Origin: Alphaproteobacteria bacterium PA2
Lineage (GTDB): Bacteria; Pseudomonadota; Alphaproteobacteria; Caulobacterales; Caulobacteraceae
Reading direction: 5' to 3'
Assembly: GCA_002256425.1 (NCBI GenBank)
Contig: NKIZ01000001.1
Location: forward strand, 434,001 to 498,000
DNA length: 64,000 nt
In this document: piece by piece, positions 17,433-25,565 of the stretch
Layout of the letters: every line of letters begins with the position of its first letter
How positions within the stretch are numbered: the first letter of the stretch is position 1
The notes under the pieces: model-generated
Seen by the model: the letters and a program-made list of their open reading frames with translations, nothing else
The model's database searches: none
Told to the model about the DNA's origin: nothing
Translations under genes and position numbers: made by a program

Positions 17433-17891
17433 ATGGATGTTCTTGATCCGGTCGATCGGCGAATTCTGCGGGAATTGCAGGTCGACGCCACCCTGGCCAT
17501 CAGCGACCTGGCGGAACGGGTGGGTCTTTCCCAGACGCCCTGCTGGAAACGGGTCAAGCGGCTGGAGGCGCAGGGGATCATCGAGCGGCGGGTAGCCCTG
17601 CTGGATCGCGAGCAACTGGATCTGGGGCTGGTGGTGTTTGTGGCGGTCCGGGCGGCGCGCCATGACGAGGCCTGGCTCAATCAGTTCGCCAAGGGCGCCT
17701 CCGCCCTGCCTGAAGTGGTCGAGTTCTACCGGATGAGCGGCGAGACCGACTATCTGCTCAAGGTGGTGGTTCGGGACATCGCCGCCTATGACCGGTTCTA
17801 CAAGCGGCTCATCGCCGCTGCGCCCCTGGGAGATGTCAGTTCGTCCTTCGCCATGGAACAAATCAAGTTTACGACGGCTCTACCCCTGTGA
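17433..17891 (+). CDS. Lrp/AsnC family transcriptional regulator
   Basis: 152 aa. An N-terminal winged helix-turn-helix (DPVDRRILRELQVDATLAI, then LAERVGLSQTPCWKRVKRLE) is followed by the C-terminal RAM ligand-binding domain ending in FAMEQIKFTTALPL. It is closest in pattern to Lrp-type global or branched-chain amino acid regulators. The nearest gene on the same strand, rsgA, follows after 20 bp and could be co-transcribed. A palindrome stands upstream. Confidence 0.93.
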   Translation: MDVLDPVDRRILRELQVDATLAISDLAERVGLSQTPCWKRVKRLEAQGIIERRVALLDREQLDLGLVVFVAVRAARHDEAWLNQFAKGASALPEVVEFYRMSGETDYLLKVVVRDIAAYDRFYKRLIAAAPLGDVSSSFAMEQIKFTTALPL

Positions 17892-17911
17892 GCCTGGATT
17901 AGGAACATGAC

Positions 17912-18976
17912 TTGACGATCCCCCTTGAGTCCTATGGCTGGACGCCCGAACGACAGGCGGATTTTGCGCCCTTCGCCGAACGGGGCCTGCTGCCGGGCCG
18001 GATCGTCGTCCAGCAACGCAGTCACGCGAGGGTCATGACCGGAGACGGCGAGGTCGCCGCCAGCCTGGCCGGCAAGCTGACCCACGAGGCCGGAGAGCTC
18101 GATTTTCCGGTCACCGGCGACTGGGTCGCCTGTTCCCGGCGTCCGGGGGAAGGTGCGGCCATACAGGCTGTCCTGCCCAGAGCCAGCCTTTTTGTCCGCC
18201 GGGCGGCAGGGCAGGCCCAGACAGTGCAGGCCGTCGCCGCCAATGTGGACCTGGCCCTGCTGGTGTCGTCCCTCAATGCCGATCTCAATCCGCGGCGACT
18301 TGAGCGCTATCTGGCCATGGCCCTGGAAAGCGGCGTCCGTCCGGTGGTGGTGCTGACCAAGGCCGATGTGGCGCAGGATGCCGCAGGGGCCTCGGCCGAG
18401 ATCTCCGCCGCCCTCGGCGGGGTCGAGGTCATGGTGATTTCCGCCCGGAGCGGCCTTGGCATGGAGGCCCTTGCCGACCTTCTGGCGCCCGGTCTTACGG
18501 CGGTCCTGCTGGGCAGTTCAGGGGCAGGCAAGTCGACCATCGTCAACGCCCTGGCTGGCGAGCAGAAAATGGCCACGGCGGCGATCCGCGAGTCTGACGC
18601 CCACGGCCGACACACCACCACCCACCGTGAACTGGTCCTCCTGCCCTCCGGCGCCCTGCTGCTGGACACGCCCGGCATGCGTGAGCTGGGACTCTGGGAT
18701 GCCCAGGCTGGGCTTGCCGCCACCTTTGCCGACCTAGAGGCGGAGATCGAGACCCTGGCGGCTGATTGCAGGTTCCGCGATTGCCGGCACGACGCCGAGC
18801 CAGGCTGCGCCGTACGCTTGGCCCTGGAAGATGGTCGACTGGATCGGGAGCGGTGGGAGAGCCTTGCCAAGCTCAGGGAAGAGCTGGCCCAGGCCGGCAG
18901 TCGACAACGCAGGCCCTCGCCGGGTAAGTCGAGGCGCAGCGGGACGCAGCGGCCTGGCCCCGCATCAAGGGGATGA
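17912..18976 (+). CDS. rsgA: Ribosome small-subunit biogenesis GTPase RsgA
   Basis: A circularly permuted GTPase of 354 aa. It has an N-terminal OB fold, then G4 (LTKAD, about 148), G5 (SARSG), G1 (GSSGAGKST, about 200), G3 (LLDTPGMRELGLW), and the zinc finger C-x4-C-x-H-x5-C near residues 287-300. It checks late 30S maturation. The start is the TTG at 17912, with AGGA 7 nt upstream. An ATG at 17907 opens only a two-codon frame (ATG ACT TGA) whose stop overlaps this TTG. Confidence 0.93.
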   Translation: MTIPLESYGWTPERQADFAPFAERGLLPGRIVVQQRSHARVMTGDGEVAASLAGKLTHEAGELDFPVTGDWVACSRRPGEGAAIQAVLPRASLFVRRAAGQAQTVQAVAANVDLALLVSSLNADLNPRRLERYLAMALESGVRPVVVLTKADVAQDAAGASAEISAALGGVEVMVISARSGLGMEALADLLAPGLTAVLLGSSGAGKSTIVNALAGEQKMATAAIRESDAHGRHTTTHRELVLLPSGALLLDTPGMRELGLWDAQAGLAATFADLEAEIETLAADCRFRDCRHDAEPGCAVRLALEDGRLDRERWESLAKLREELAQAGSRQRRPSPGKSRRSGTQRPGPASRG

Positions 18977-19023
18977 ACAGCCCGGTCCGCCGCAGACGCG
19001 AATCGAACGGAAAGGTCTGAGCC

Positions 19024-19605
19024 ATGTCAGACGGAGCAGGCGCCCCCGACCAGGAGTCCCAGGCCAGGATCCGGCACCGGGTCGCCAACACCTTTCATTT
19101 CCTCGCCGCCCTGGCTCGCATGCGGGCCCAGAGGGCCGGTGATCCGAGCCCGGGCCACGCCTTGAGCTGGATGGCGGACACGATCGTAGACCTCGGGACC
19201 CTCGAGCGGTTCTTTCGGGACGACCAGGCCGACATCAGCGCCTACCTGACCAGCATGGGGCAGGTCTGGCGGGACAGGTACCGCCGCCGTAACCTGGAGG
19301 TCGTACTGGATCTCTGCCCGCTCACGCTCTCCGAAACGGCTGCGCAGACCGTAGTGCTCTGCGCCCTCGAACTGGTGGCCAATGCCGCAAGCCACACCTT
19401 TGTCGGGGACGTCCAGCCTGAAGTCCGCCTTGTCCTGCAGCCATCCGCCGACGGCTATGATCTGTCGGTTTCCGACACGGGGTTCGGGATGGCGTCCCAG
19501 ACAGATTCATTCGGGCTCTGGCTGGTCAGAAGGCTGGCCCAGCAGATCAAGGGCGAACTGAGCCTGACACCCGATGGCGGCGCCAGTCTGGCTTTCCGCC
19601 CCTAG
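19024..19605 (+). CDS. Small soluble HisKA_2-type sensor histidine kinase
   Basis: 193 aa with no transmembrane or sensor domain. The dimerisation/H-box is RHRVANTFHFLAAL near residues 17-30 (HisKA_2-like, putative phospho-His18), followed by an ATPase domain with N-box ELVANAASH, G1 box SDTGFGM and G2 FGLWLVRRLA. It resembles the kinase modules of general-stress and light signalling in alphaproteobacteria, or a ChpT-like phosphotransferase, although the ATP-binding boxes look intact. It lies 47 bp after rsgA. The partner regulator is not in view. Confidence 0.8.
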   Translation: MSDGAGAPDQESQARIRHRVANTFHFLAALARMRAQRAGDPSPGHALSWMADTIVDLGTLERFFRDDQADISAYLTSMGQVWRDRYRRRNLEVVLDLCPLTLSETAAQTVVLCALELVANAASHTFVGDVQPEVRLVLQPSADGYDLSVSDTGFGMASQTDSFGLWLVRRLAQQIKGELSLTPDGGASLAFRP

Positions 19606-19623
19606 GCCCCTGACGGGTGGAGC

Positions 19624-20049
19624 CTATTCAACGGCCCGGCGGGCGCTGGCTTCGACCTGGGCGCGGGGAATCAGGCGGATGGTCGAGGTGCCCTTGGCCA
19701 GGACATCCCCGGCGGCGTTAAGCAGCCGGCCTTCGGCAAAGCAGGTGGACTTGCCCCGCCGCTCGATCCAGCCTTCAGCGATCACCAGACCCGGACGGGC
19801 CGGAGCGAAGAAGCTGACTTTCAGCTCAAGGGACATGGGCGTCATTTCCCCATCGCCCGCCATGGCGGCGTGAGCCATGGCCGCATCGATCCAGCCGCAG
19901 ATGAAGCCACCCTGCACGACCCCGCCGGAATGACACATGTGCATGCCCGCCAGATACTCAATCACGGCGCGCCCCGGTTCGTGGGTGACCACGCGCTGTT
20001 GTCCAAGCGAGACCTGAAGGTCCTGGATGGCAGGGGGTTCGGGGCTCAT
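19624..20049 (-). CDS. PaaI family hotdog thioesterase
   Basis: A 141-aa hotdog-fold protein. It has MCHSGGVVQGGFICGWIDAA, the PaaI-type catalytic region, then PMSLELKVSFFAPARPG and the strand VIAEGWIERRGKSTCFAEG. It likely hydrolyses acyl-CoA or aromatic-CoA esters. GGAG is 7 nt from the ATG. It is convergent with the small kinase gene. Confidence 0.87.
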   Translation of the reverse strand: MSPEPPAIQDLQVSLGQQRVVTHEPGRAVIEYLAGMHMCHSGGVVQGGFICGWIDAAMAHAAMAGDGEMTPMSLELKVSFFAPARPGLVIAEGWIERRGKSTCFAEGRLLNAAGDVLAKGTSTIRLIPRAQVEASARRAVE

Positions 20050-20261
20050 GGGCAGTCTCCGGTTGGGGCCTGTTCAATGCCATTGACCCAGATGTCACTC
20101 AAGGGGCCGACACTGGTTTGGAAATGGCAATATCTGTGTGACAAACTGACTTGAAGTGATTGGCGGCCACCGCCCCAACTTGGGTAGACAAGGCTTGAGG
20201 CGTCTCATCCGGGACGGCGGCAGGTCAGGATCGTAAGGAGCCAAAGTCCTCCGGGCGACGC

Positions 20262-22820
20262 ATGAAGTACCTACCCGACATTCGCTCCATGATGGGCGTC
20301 GCTGCGGATAGCCAGGGGATGGCCCAATCCACCCATGCCGCCTCCAGTGCGCCTCTGCACACCCTGATCACCCTGATCATCTTTGTCGCTTCCACGCCGG
20401 TCTTTGGTCTGGCGCTTCCAGGCGGCTGGTTCGTGGTCATGGCTTGTCTGCTTGGGACAGAGGTGGCGGCCGCGCGTCGGGGCGCCGTTCGTCTCGAGGC
20501 GGCGGCCCAGTGGTTGACGACAGCTGGATATGGCGCGGCCGCGTTCGCGCTCTATGGACACGGAGGGCCGGCGCAAACCCTCGCGGTCGTCGCCTGTGGA
20601 TTGGTGATCTTTCAGACCGTGGTGGTCAGTTTCGACAATCCGGCAAGGCTCTGGTTCCGGATTTCGCCCCTTATCCTTGCCCTTTGCGCAACCCTGGGGG
20701 TTGAATCGACCCGTCTGTTGGCCACAGGGGCGAGCCTTGGCATTGTCACCCTCCTGGCCAGCCCCCTCCTGGTCTATCTTGTTTTCCGGACCGTCCAGAT
20801 CACCCTGGCCATGAGTCAGAAGCGTGAAGCCATGGCGTTGGCCGCAGCCCGTCAGAGTGCTGAGGCCAATGCAGAGGCCCACCAATTGGCCCTGATGGCT
20901 GAAGAGGTCTCTGGCATGGGGCACTGGCGACTCGACGGCGCCACCTATGAATTCACCATGTCCGAAGGCGGGTATCGCATCCATGGCCTTGAGCGGAGGG
21001 ATCCGCCCATAGCATTGGCTGATATCATGGCCCTGTGTGATCAGGCCGATCAGCAGCGGGTCTGGAATACGGTCGGCAATGCGATCATGAGTGGTCAGGG
21101 GGCCGGCTTCGAGACCCGGATCCGCCGCCCCGATGGCGTATATCGGCGGGTCTCAGTGAGGTTCATCGCCGAGCGTCCCGCAGGGAGCGACACCGTGACC
21201 CTGCTGGGGACAGTGGTCGACGTGACTGAAGCGCACGACCGGCAGGCCGCCCTTCTGGAAAGCGAAGCCCGCTTCAGGATGCTTGCCGACCACACCACGG
21301 ATATTGTGGTCTGGACGGCGCCCAACGCCAATATTCTCTATGCCTCGCCTTCCGTCAGGCGGCTCGGCTATTCCCCAGATGACCTTATTGGTCATCCCTC
21401 CCTCGATTTTGTTCATCCGGATGATCAGGCGGGGACGATTGAGCTTTTGCGCAATGTCTTCGCCGACGCCCAGTCTGACGGCGCCCTGCGCGGCGAATTC
21501 AGGTTCCGGACCAAGGATGGCTCATGGGTCTGGCTTGAGGGTTATCCGACGGCGATCCGGAATGATGTGGGTCGGCCGACATCAGCGGTCACCAATTTCC
21601 GGGATGTGACCCTGCGTCGGCGGCTCGAGGAAGACCTGCTGCAGGCCAAGCAAAGGGCCGAGGCCGCTGCTGAGGCCAAGAGCGAGTTCCTGGCCAATAT
21701 GAGCCATGAAATCCGGACCCCGCTGACAGGGATCATCGGCTTTTCCAACCTGCTTATCGGATTGCCTGACCTGTCGGCCACCGCCGCATCCTATGCCCGA
21801 CGTGTGGCCACAAGCAGTCGGGCCCTGCTCGAGGTGGTCAATGACATTCTCGACTTTTCCAAGCTGGAGGTTGGGCAGATCGAGGCTGATCCCCAGGACA
21901 TCCAGATCCGCCTTCTTCTCGACGACGCCATCGGCAATTTCACGAGCCAGGCTTCCGAGAAGGGTCTGTCACTGAGCCTGTCGATAGACGATGCCTGTCC
22001 GCCCTACCTCTATCTGGATGGCGGTAGACTGAGGCAGATCCTCAGCAACCTGGTGAGCAACGCCCTCAAATTCACCGAGTCAGGATCGGTCTCGGTTCAC
22101 AGCGCCTATGACCCGGTCGGCTCGCGTCTTTCCCTGTCGGTGACTGACACCGGGGTCGGCGTCCCCGAGGACAAGATCGGCCGCCTCTTCCAGCGCTTCT
22201 CCCAGGTCGATGGCTCCATCACGCGGCGCTATGGCGGCACTGGCCTTGGCCTGTCGATCTGCCGCCAGCTGACCACCCTGCTTGGTGGCGAGATATCAGT
22301 GACCTCTGAAGTTGGCAGGGGGTCGACTTTTGAATTCTGGATTCCTACCCCTGAGAGCCTGGCGGCGGGGCAAGGCGCCCCTGCGGATAATTCCGATGAG
22401 ATCGACTCCGGGACGGGCGCCGAGCCCCTGCGGATCCTTGTGGTTGACGATCTCAACACCAACCGTGAGCTGGTGCGCGCCCTGCTGGAGGCCATCGGTC
22501 AGGAAGTTGAGGAGGCTGACAGCGGCGCCGCGGCTGTATCTGCGGCCATGAGGAGGCCTTACGATCTGATCCTCATGGATCTTCAGATGCCGGGCATGGA
22601 TGGCTTTGCCGCCGCCAGGGCCATTCGCGCCCTTGAGTCCGAGAACAGTCTGACGCCGATCGTCGCCCTCAGCGCCAATGTCCTGCCCGAGCATCTCAAG
22701 GCCAGTTCAGAGGCCGGCATGAATGACCATATCGGCAAGCCCATATCGCCCGCCATGCTGATCGGCGCCTTGCAGAGGTGGGGCGGCGTCCGCGTCGCTG
22801 AGCAGACGCCGGCCCGATAG
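20262..22820 (+). CDS. Hybrid sensor histidine kinase with two PAS domains and receiver
   Basis: 852 aa. About five or six membrane helices lie between residues 33 and 180. PAS-1 is at about 215-325 and PAS-2 (with PAC) at about 335-452. HisKA carries phospho-His482 in [13 protein letters not shown], the ATPase domain lies at 580-697 ([19 protein letters not shown]), and the C-terminal receiver at 724-838 has Asp773 ([13 protein letters not shown]) and Lys826. The kinase can autophosphorylate and pass phosphate to its own receiver. No separate response regulator is adjacent. The start lacks a close ribosome-binding site (AAGGAG is over 20 nt away). Confidence 0.92.
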   Translation: MKYLPDIRSMMGVAADSQGMAQSTHAASSAPLHTLITLIIFVASTPVFGLALPGGWFVVMACLLGTEVAAARRGAVRLEAAAQWLTTAGYGAAAFALYGHGGPAQTLAVVACGLVIFQTVVVSFDNPARLWFRISPLILALCATLGVESTRLLATGASLGIVTLLASPLLVYLVFRTVQITLAMSQKREAMALAAARQSAEANAEAHQLALMAEEVSGMGHWRLDGATYEFTMSEGGYRIHGLERRDPPIALADIMALCDQADQQRVWNTVGNAIMSGQGAGFETRIRRPDGVYRRVSVRFIAERPAGSDTVTLLGTVVDVTEAHDRQAALLESEARFRMLADHTTDIVVWTAPNANILYASPSVRRLGYSPDDLIGHPSLDFVHPDDQAGTIELLRNVFADAQSDGALRGEFRFRTKDGSWVWLEGYPTAIRNDVGRPTSAVTNFRDVTLRRRLEEDLLQAKQRAEAAAEAKSEFLANMSHEIRTPLTGIIGFSNLLIGLPDLSATAASYARRVATSSRALLEVVNDILDFSKLEVGQIEADPQDIQIRLLLDDAIGNFTSQASEKGLSLSLSIDDACPPYLYLDGGRLRQILSNLVSNALKFTESGSVSVHSAYDPVGSRLSLSVTDTGVGVPEDKIGRLFQRFSQVDGSITRRYGGTGLGLSICRQLTTLLGGEISVTSEVGRGSTFEFWIPTPESLAAGQGAPADNSDEIDSGTGAEPLRILVVDDLNTNRELVRALLEAIGQEVEEADSGAAAVSAAMRRPYDLILMDLQMPGMDGFAAARAIRALESENSLTPIVALSANVLPEHLKASSEAGMNDHIGKPISPAMLIGALQRWGGVRVAEQTPAR

Positions 22821-22878
22821 GTCGTTGGCGGTTCGAGAAGGCGCCGCAGACTGCATGACCCTGCAGCGCCCCTGACGG

Positions 22879-23382
22879 TTACTTGCAGGCGGTCTTGTTC
22901 AGGTTGCCTGCCTTGGAGCAGTCATAGTGGACGACCTTGCCGGTTTTTGTGGTCCACTCAACCACCCGGGTATTCCCGTTGGTTGGGCGGGCGGCGGCCA
23001 TGGGCGCAGGCTTTGCAGCGGGCTTTGCGGCCGGCTTGGCGGCGACCATCGGGGTCGGCTTTGCGGCGACCTGGGCAGCAGCAACACCCTTGCAGGCGGC
23101 CTTGTTGGCGTTACCCGCCTTGGAGCAGTCATAGTTGCGCGCCGCAGGGGCGGCGGCGGGCTTTGCAGCTGGCTTTGCAGCTGGCTTTGCAGCGGGCTTG
23201 GCCGCCGGCTTGGCCGCGACAGGTGCGGGCGTCACGCCCTTGCAGGCCGCCTTGTTGGCGTTGCCGGCCTTGGAGCAATCATAGTTCCGCGTGGCGGGGG
23301 TGTCGGCCGCGCTTGCGCCGGTGGCCGCAAGGAAGAGGGGCGCGCAGAGCGCAATGGCCGCAAGGCCGATCATGGGTCGCAT
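22879..23382 (-). CDS. Secreted protein with three CX10C modules on Ala-Lys-Pro linkers
   Basis: 167 aa starting at the ATG at 23382 (AGGAG 7 nt upstream), with a clear signal peptide (MRPMIGLAAIALCAPLFLAA, cleavage after GASA). Three copies of the module NYDCSKAGNANKAACKG occur at residues 33-49, 83-99 and 152-167; the first two are exactly 50 residues apart. They are joined by AAKP tetrapeptide linkers (five in a row at about 56-75). A non-repeat strand, TRVVEWTTKTGKVVHYDC, precedes the third module. It is probably exported, with each module closed by a C-x10-C disulfide. I know no family for it; the basic Pro-rich linkers could bind cell wall. Confidence 0.75.
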   Translation of the reverse strand: MRPMIGLAAIALCAPLFLAATGASAADTPATRNYDCSKAGNANKAACKGVTPAPVAAKPAAKPAAKPAAKPAAKPAAAPAARNYDCSKAGNANKAACKGVAAAQVAAKPTPMVAAKPAAKPAAKPAPMAAARPTNGNTRVVEWTTKTGKVVHYDCSKAGNLNKTACK

Positions 23383-23477
23383 GGGAAAGCTCCTGAATGG
23401 GCGGTGGTTAATCAATGTCCCTGCGGCAATTGACCATTTTCCGCCCACCTGTCCAGCCACCCCAGGGTGTGACCGTA

Positions 23478-24272
23478 CTATCTTCCCTTGAACACCGGCT
23501 TGCGCTTCTCAAAGAAGGCCTTGCGGGCTTCCTGCGCATCTTCACTGGCGAAGGCCATCCGGATGTTCGAAACCTCATAGCGCAACTGTGTTTCCAGGTC
23601 CGTCGTCTCGTAGGACTTCACCATGCCCCGCTTGAGCAGCCTCAGCGTGATGGGCGACCATTCGCAGAGGCTCTGGCAGTATTCCTGCAGTCGGTCGGCG
23701 AATTTGTCGTCATCCACAGCCTCTCCTGCCAGGCCCCAGGCGACGGCGTCATCACCCGTTACGGTGCGGTTCTCCATCATGAAGCGCATGGCCTTTTCAT
23801 AGCCCATGGCCTGGGGAAGCGTGATGGTCAGGCCGGCGTCGGGTGACCCGCCAATACGCGTATACCCTGCCATAAGACGGGCGCTTCGGGCCACCAGCCT
23901 CACGTCAGTCGACATGGCCAGGCCGAGACCGGCGCCCACGGCCACGCCGTTGATCCCGCCCACCACAGGCTTGTCGCATCGCTTGCGGATGGCGAGCAGG
24001 AAGTTACCGACCCAGGACACGTCATCCAGCTGGGTGGTCTGCCTGGAGTGTGGTGAGTATGGCTCGCTGCCAGACAGATCCAGGCCGGCGCAGAAGGCGT
24101 CTCCGCTGCCGGTGATGGCGACGACCCAGACATTGTCGTCCTTGGCTGCGGCGTCAACGGCCTCGATGACGCCCCAGGCCAGTTCCGTGCTCAGCGCGTT
24201 CTTCTTTTCCGCGCGATTCAGAATGATTGTCCGGACGTGTCCCGAATCCGTCGTCTTGACCAGTTGGCTCAC
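23478..24272 (-). CDS. Enoyl-CoA hydratase/isomerase family protein
   Basis: A crotonase-fold protein of 264 aa. Oxyanion-hole strands GDAFCAGLDLSG and NGVAVGAGLGLAM are present. The usual catalytic-glutamate region reads RIGGSPDAGLTITLP, so the base position is Asp rather than Glu. That is seen in divergent crotonases and leaves the exact reaction open (hydratase, isomerase or dehalogenase-like). The start GTG at 24272 follows GGGGA; a second GTG at 24287 would add five residues. Confidence 0.85.
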   Translation of the reverse strand: MSQLVKTTDSGHVRTIILNRAEKKNALSTELAWGVIEAVDAAAKDDNVWVVAITGSGDAFCAGLDLSGSEPYSPHSRQTTQLDDVSWVGNFLLAIRKRCDKPVVGGINGVAVGAGLGLAMSTDVRLVARSARLMAGYTRIGGSPDAGLTITLPQAMGYEKAMRFMMENRTVTGDDAVAWGLAGEAVDDDKFADRLQEYCQSLCEWSPITLRLLKRGMVKSYETTDLETQLRYEVSNIRMAFASEDAQEARKAFFEKRKPVFKGR

Positions 24273-24358
24273 GGCGCTTTTCCCCACCCAGGTGTTTCTT
24301 GGGTCAACCCTATCAGGCCACCGCGATGAGCCAAGTGTCCCTTAGGAGAAAACAACAC

Positions 24359-24619
24359 CTAGTCCTGGACTGACCGTGCAGCAGCCTTGACGGCCGACTG
24401 GCACTCCGCGGTCGCCTTGTCGAGGTTCTTGATCAGGCAGGCGCGGACCGAAGAGCGGTCGCCGGATATGGCCTCAGCGGAACACAGGCTCCTGATGGAC
24501 GACATGCAGGCTGCGCGCACCGAGGCCTGGGCGGCCGAAGTCGGCGTCTGTGCGGCAGCCTGGCCTGGCGTTCCTGACAGTCCGAAGACTGCAACTGCGA
24601 CAAGTACTGGGCGGATCAT
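24359..24619 (-). CDS. Small secreted cysteine-rich repeat protein
   Basis: 86 aa. A signal peptide (MIRPVLVAVAVFGLSGTPGQAAA) precedes a mature part with one unit spaced ACMSSIRSLC, then ACLIKNLDKATAEC. The four cysteines match the Cys-rich FGFR/Golgi-type repeat (CxxDxxxxC...CLxxxxxxxxxxC) found in many small alphaproteobacterial periplasmic proteins. Two disulfides are likely. The function is unknown. AGGTG lies just upstream of the ATG. Confidence 0.7.
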   Translation of the reverse strand: MIRPVLVAVAVFGLSGTPGQAAAQTPTSAAQASVRAACMSSIRSLCSAEAISGDRSSVRACLIKNLDKATAECQSAVKAAARSVQD

Positions 24620-25110
24620 GAATCACCTGACTGGGGAAAGTGGCATGGAGCGTGCCACTTAAAACGTCCGATCCGGGCAAATGCAAGGCGATCGTGTGAG
24701 TCGCTGAAAGGTTGTGTAGAGGCGGCACCCAGGAAGCCTTCTCCGGGCGCAGAAACGGCCGTTTTCCGTTAACAGTTCGGCGATTTCAGCGTTAATGAAT
24801 ATTAACGCATGAAATTAAATACTGAAGAACAGGCAGCATGAATTCTGATTGAATGGTGTCACTGAATTGTGCGTCAGGCCGAACAATCATCACGCTGCAA
24901 AGTTCGCCAGTTCCGCTGCGGCCCGGGAAATCAACACGTTATATAGTTAACAAGGGTCCGTGGCGCCTCAAAAGGCGGAAAACTTCTGTACATGTCTGCT
25001 CATTAACTAGCGTGGTTAACTGAAAAGGTTACCCGAGATAGTTTCCATAGGTTGAAAAAACACGGTTACCAAGAATTGACTCTATGGTGTCGCCACAACT
25101 AGGATCATGA
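24620..25110. other. AT-rich intergenic region with GTTAAC/GGTTACC motifs
   Basis: About 490 bp without a credible gene and markedly poorer in GC than its surroundings. It holds a perfect inverted repeat GTTAAT-GAAT-ATTAAC at 24791-24806, several TTAAC half-sites (24769, 24947, 25003, 25016), and GGTTA-type direct repeats at 25014, 25027, 25050 and 25064, of which GGTTACC is exact at 25027-25033 and 25064-25070. The latter end just before a sigma-70-like promoter. TTAA pairs have 6- or 9-nt spacing, so none is a canonical CtrA box (TTAA-N7-TTAA). Confidence 0.5.
25076..25105 (+). promoter_or_regulatory. Sigma-70-like promoter of the decapeptide-repeat gene
   Basis: The -35 is TTGACT at 25076-25081 and the -10 is TAGGAT at 25100-25105, with an 18-bp spacer. 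A CcrM-type GANTC site (GACTC, 25078-25082) overlaps the -35. Predicted transcription starts near 25112, leaving a leader of about 60 nt before the start codon at 25174. Confidence 0.5.
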
Positions 25111-25173
25111 ATGGAACTCGCCCCCCGAGCGAAATCGGTTGTTTTGGGGCGGCGGCTTTCAGGGAGCATGAGT

Positions 25174-25425
25174 ATGGGCAAGTCGACTATGAAGACGATC
25201 GCCGCATGCGCCGCTTTTGCAGCCGTCACCGCCCTGGCGGGCGCTGCAACCGCGGGTCAAGCGTCGACGAACTGGGGCAGCGTTTCTCCGCTGGCCACCA
25301 ACTGGGGCAATGTGTCTCCGCTGGCCACCAACTGGGGCAATGTGTCTCCGCTGGCCACCAACTGGGGCAATGTGTCTCCGCTGGCGACCAACTGGGGCAA
25401 TGTGTCTCCGCTGGCCACCAACTAA
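25174..25425 (+). CDS. Secreted decapeptide-repeat peptide precursor
   Basis: 83 aa. A typical signal peptide (MGKSTMKTIAACAAFAAVTA, cleavage after ATA or GQA) is followed by a mature part that is almost only five tandem decapeptides, TNWGNVSPLA (the first has S for N at position 5), ending in TN. There are no charged residues in the repeats and one Trp per repeat. The start at 25174 is preferred because AGGGAG lies 7 nt upstream; ATGs at 25168 and 25111 sit too close or lack a site. The gene has its own promoter and a strong terminator, so it looks like a monocistronic, highly expressed exported peptide. I recognise no family. A convergent TonB-dependent receptor follows. Confidence 0.7.
   Translation: MGKSTMKTIAACAAFAAVTALAGAATAGQASTNWGSVSPLATNWGNVSPLATNWGNVSPLATNWGNVSPLATNWGNVSPLATN
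25267..25416 (+). repeat. Five in-frame 30-bp tandem repeats
   Basis: Units start at 25267, 25297, 25327, 25357 and 25387. Units 2, 3 and 5 are identical, unit 4 differs at one silent base (GCG for GCC), and unit 1 differs at several bases. A sixth unit is cut short when its third codon becomes TAA (25423-25425). The near identity suggests recent expansion or homogenisation. Confidence 0.95.
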
Positions 25426-25493
25426 GCATTACGCTTCGTCTGAGCCTCCGGCGTGCCGGACTCGGGTTTGAAGTTGATGATTTAGCAATGCAG

Positions 25494-25526
25494 AGGGCAG
25501 GAACCATGGTTCCTGCCCTTCTTTTT
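25494..25526 (+). terminator. Rho-independent terminator after the decapeptide-repeat gene
   Basis: A perfect 12-bp stem (AGGGCAGGAACC / GGTTCCTGCCCT) with a 2-nt AT centre is followed by TCTTTTT. It is oriented for the plus-strand repeat-peptide gene. The minus strand has no T-tract, so it does not obviously stop the receptor transcript. Confidence 0.85.
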
Positions 25527-25565
25527 GTTCTGGATCCGAGCGGTCGCGTTCCTGGCGCAGTCCTC

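Noticed and set aside
22927..23433. Long plus-strand frames opposite the CX10C-module gene, including a Gly-rich one
   Set aside because: The minus-strand gene has a ribosome-binding site, signal peptide and regular modules. The plus frames are complements of its repeats.
24791..25020. CtrA-binding boxes
   Set aside because: The TTAA pairs are spaced by 6 or 9 nt, not the required 7. They are kept only as an unexplained motif cluster.
25111..25173. Earlier ATG starts for the decapeptide-repeat gene
   Set aside because: They add a non-hydrophobic leader before the signal peptide. The ATG at 25168 is one base from the ribosome-binding site, while 25174 has ideal spacing.
25267..25425. CRISPR-like repeat array
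   Set aside because: The 30-bp repeats are directly adjacent with no spacers, stay in frame in a secreted peptide gene, and have no cas genes nearby.
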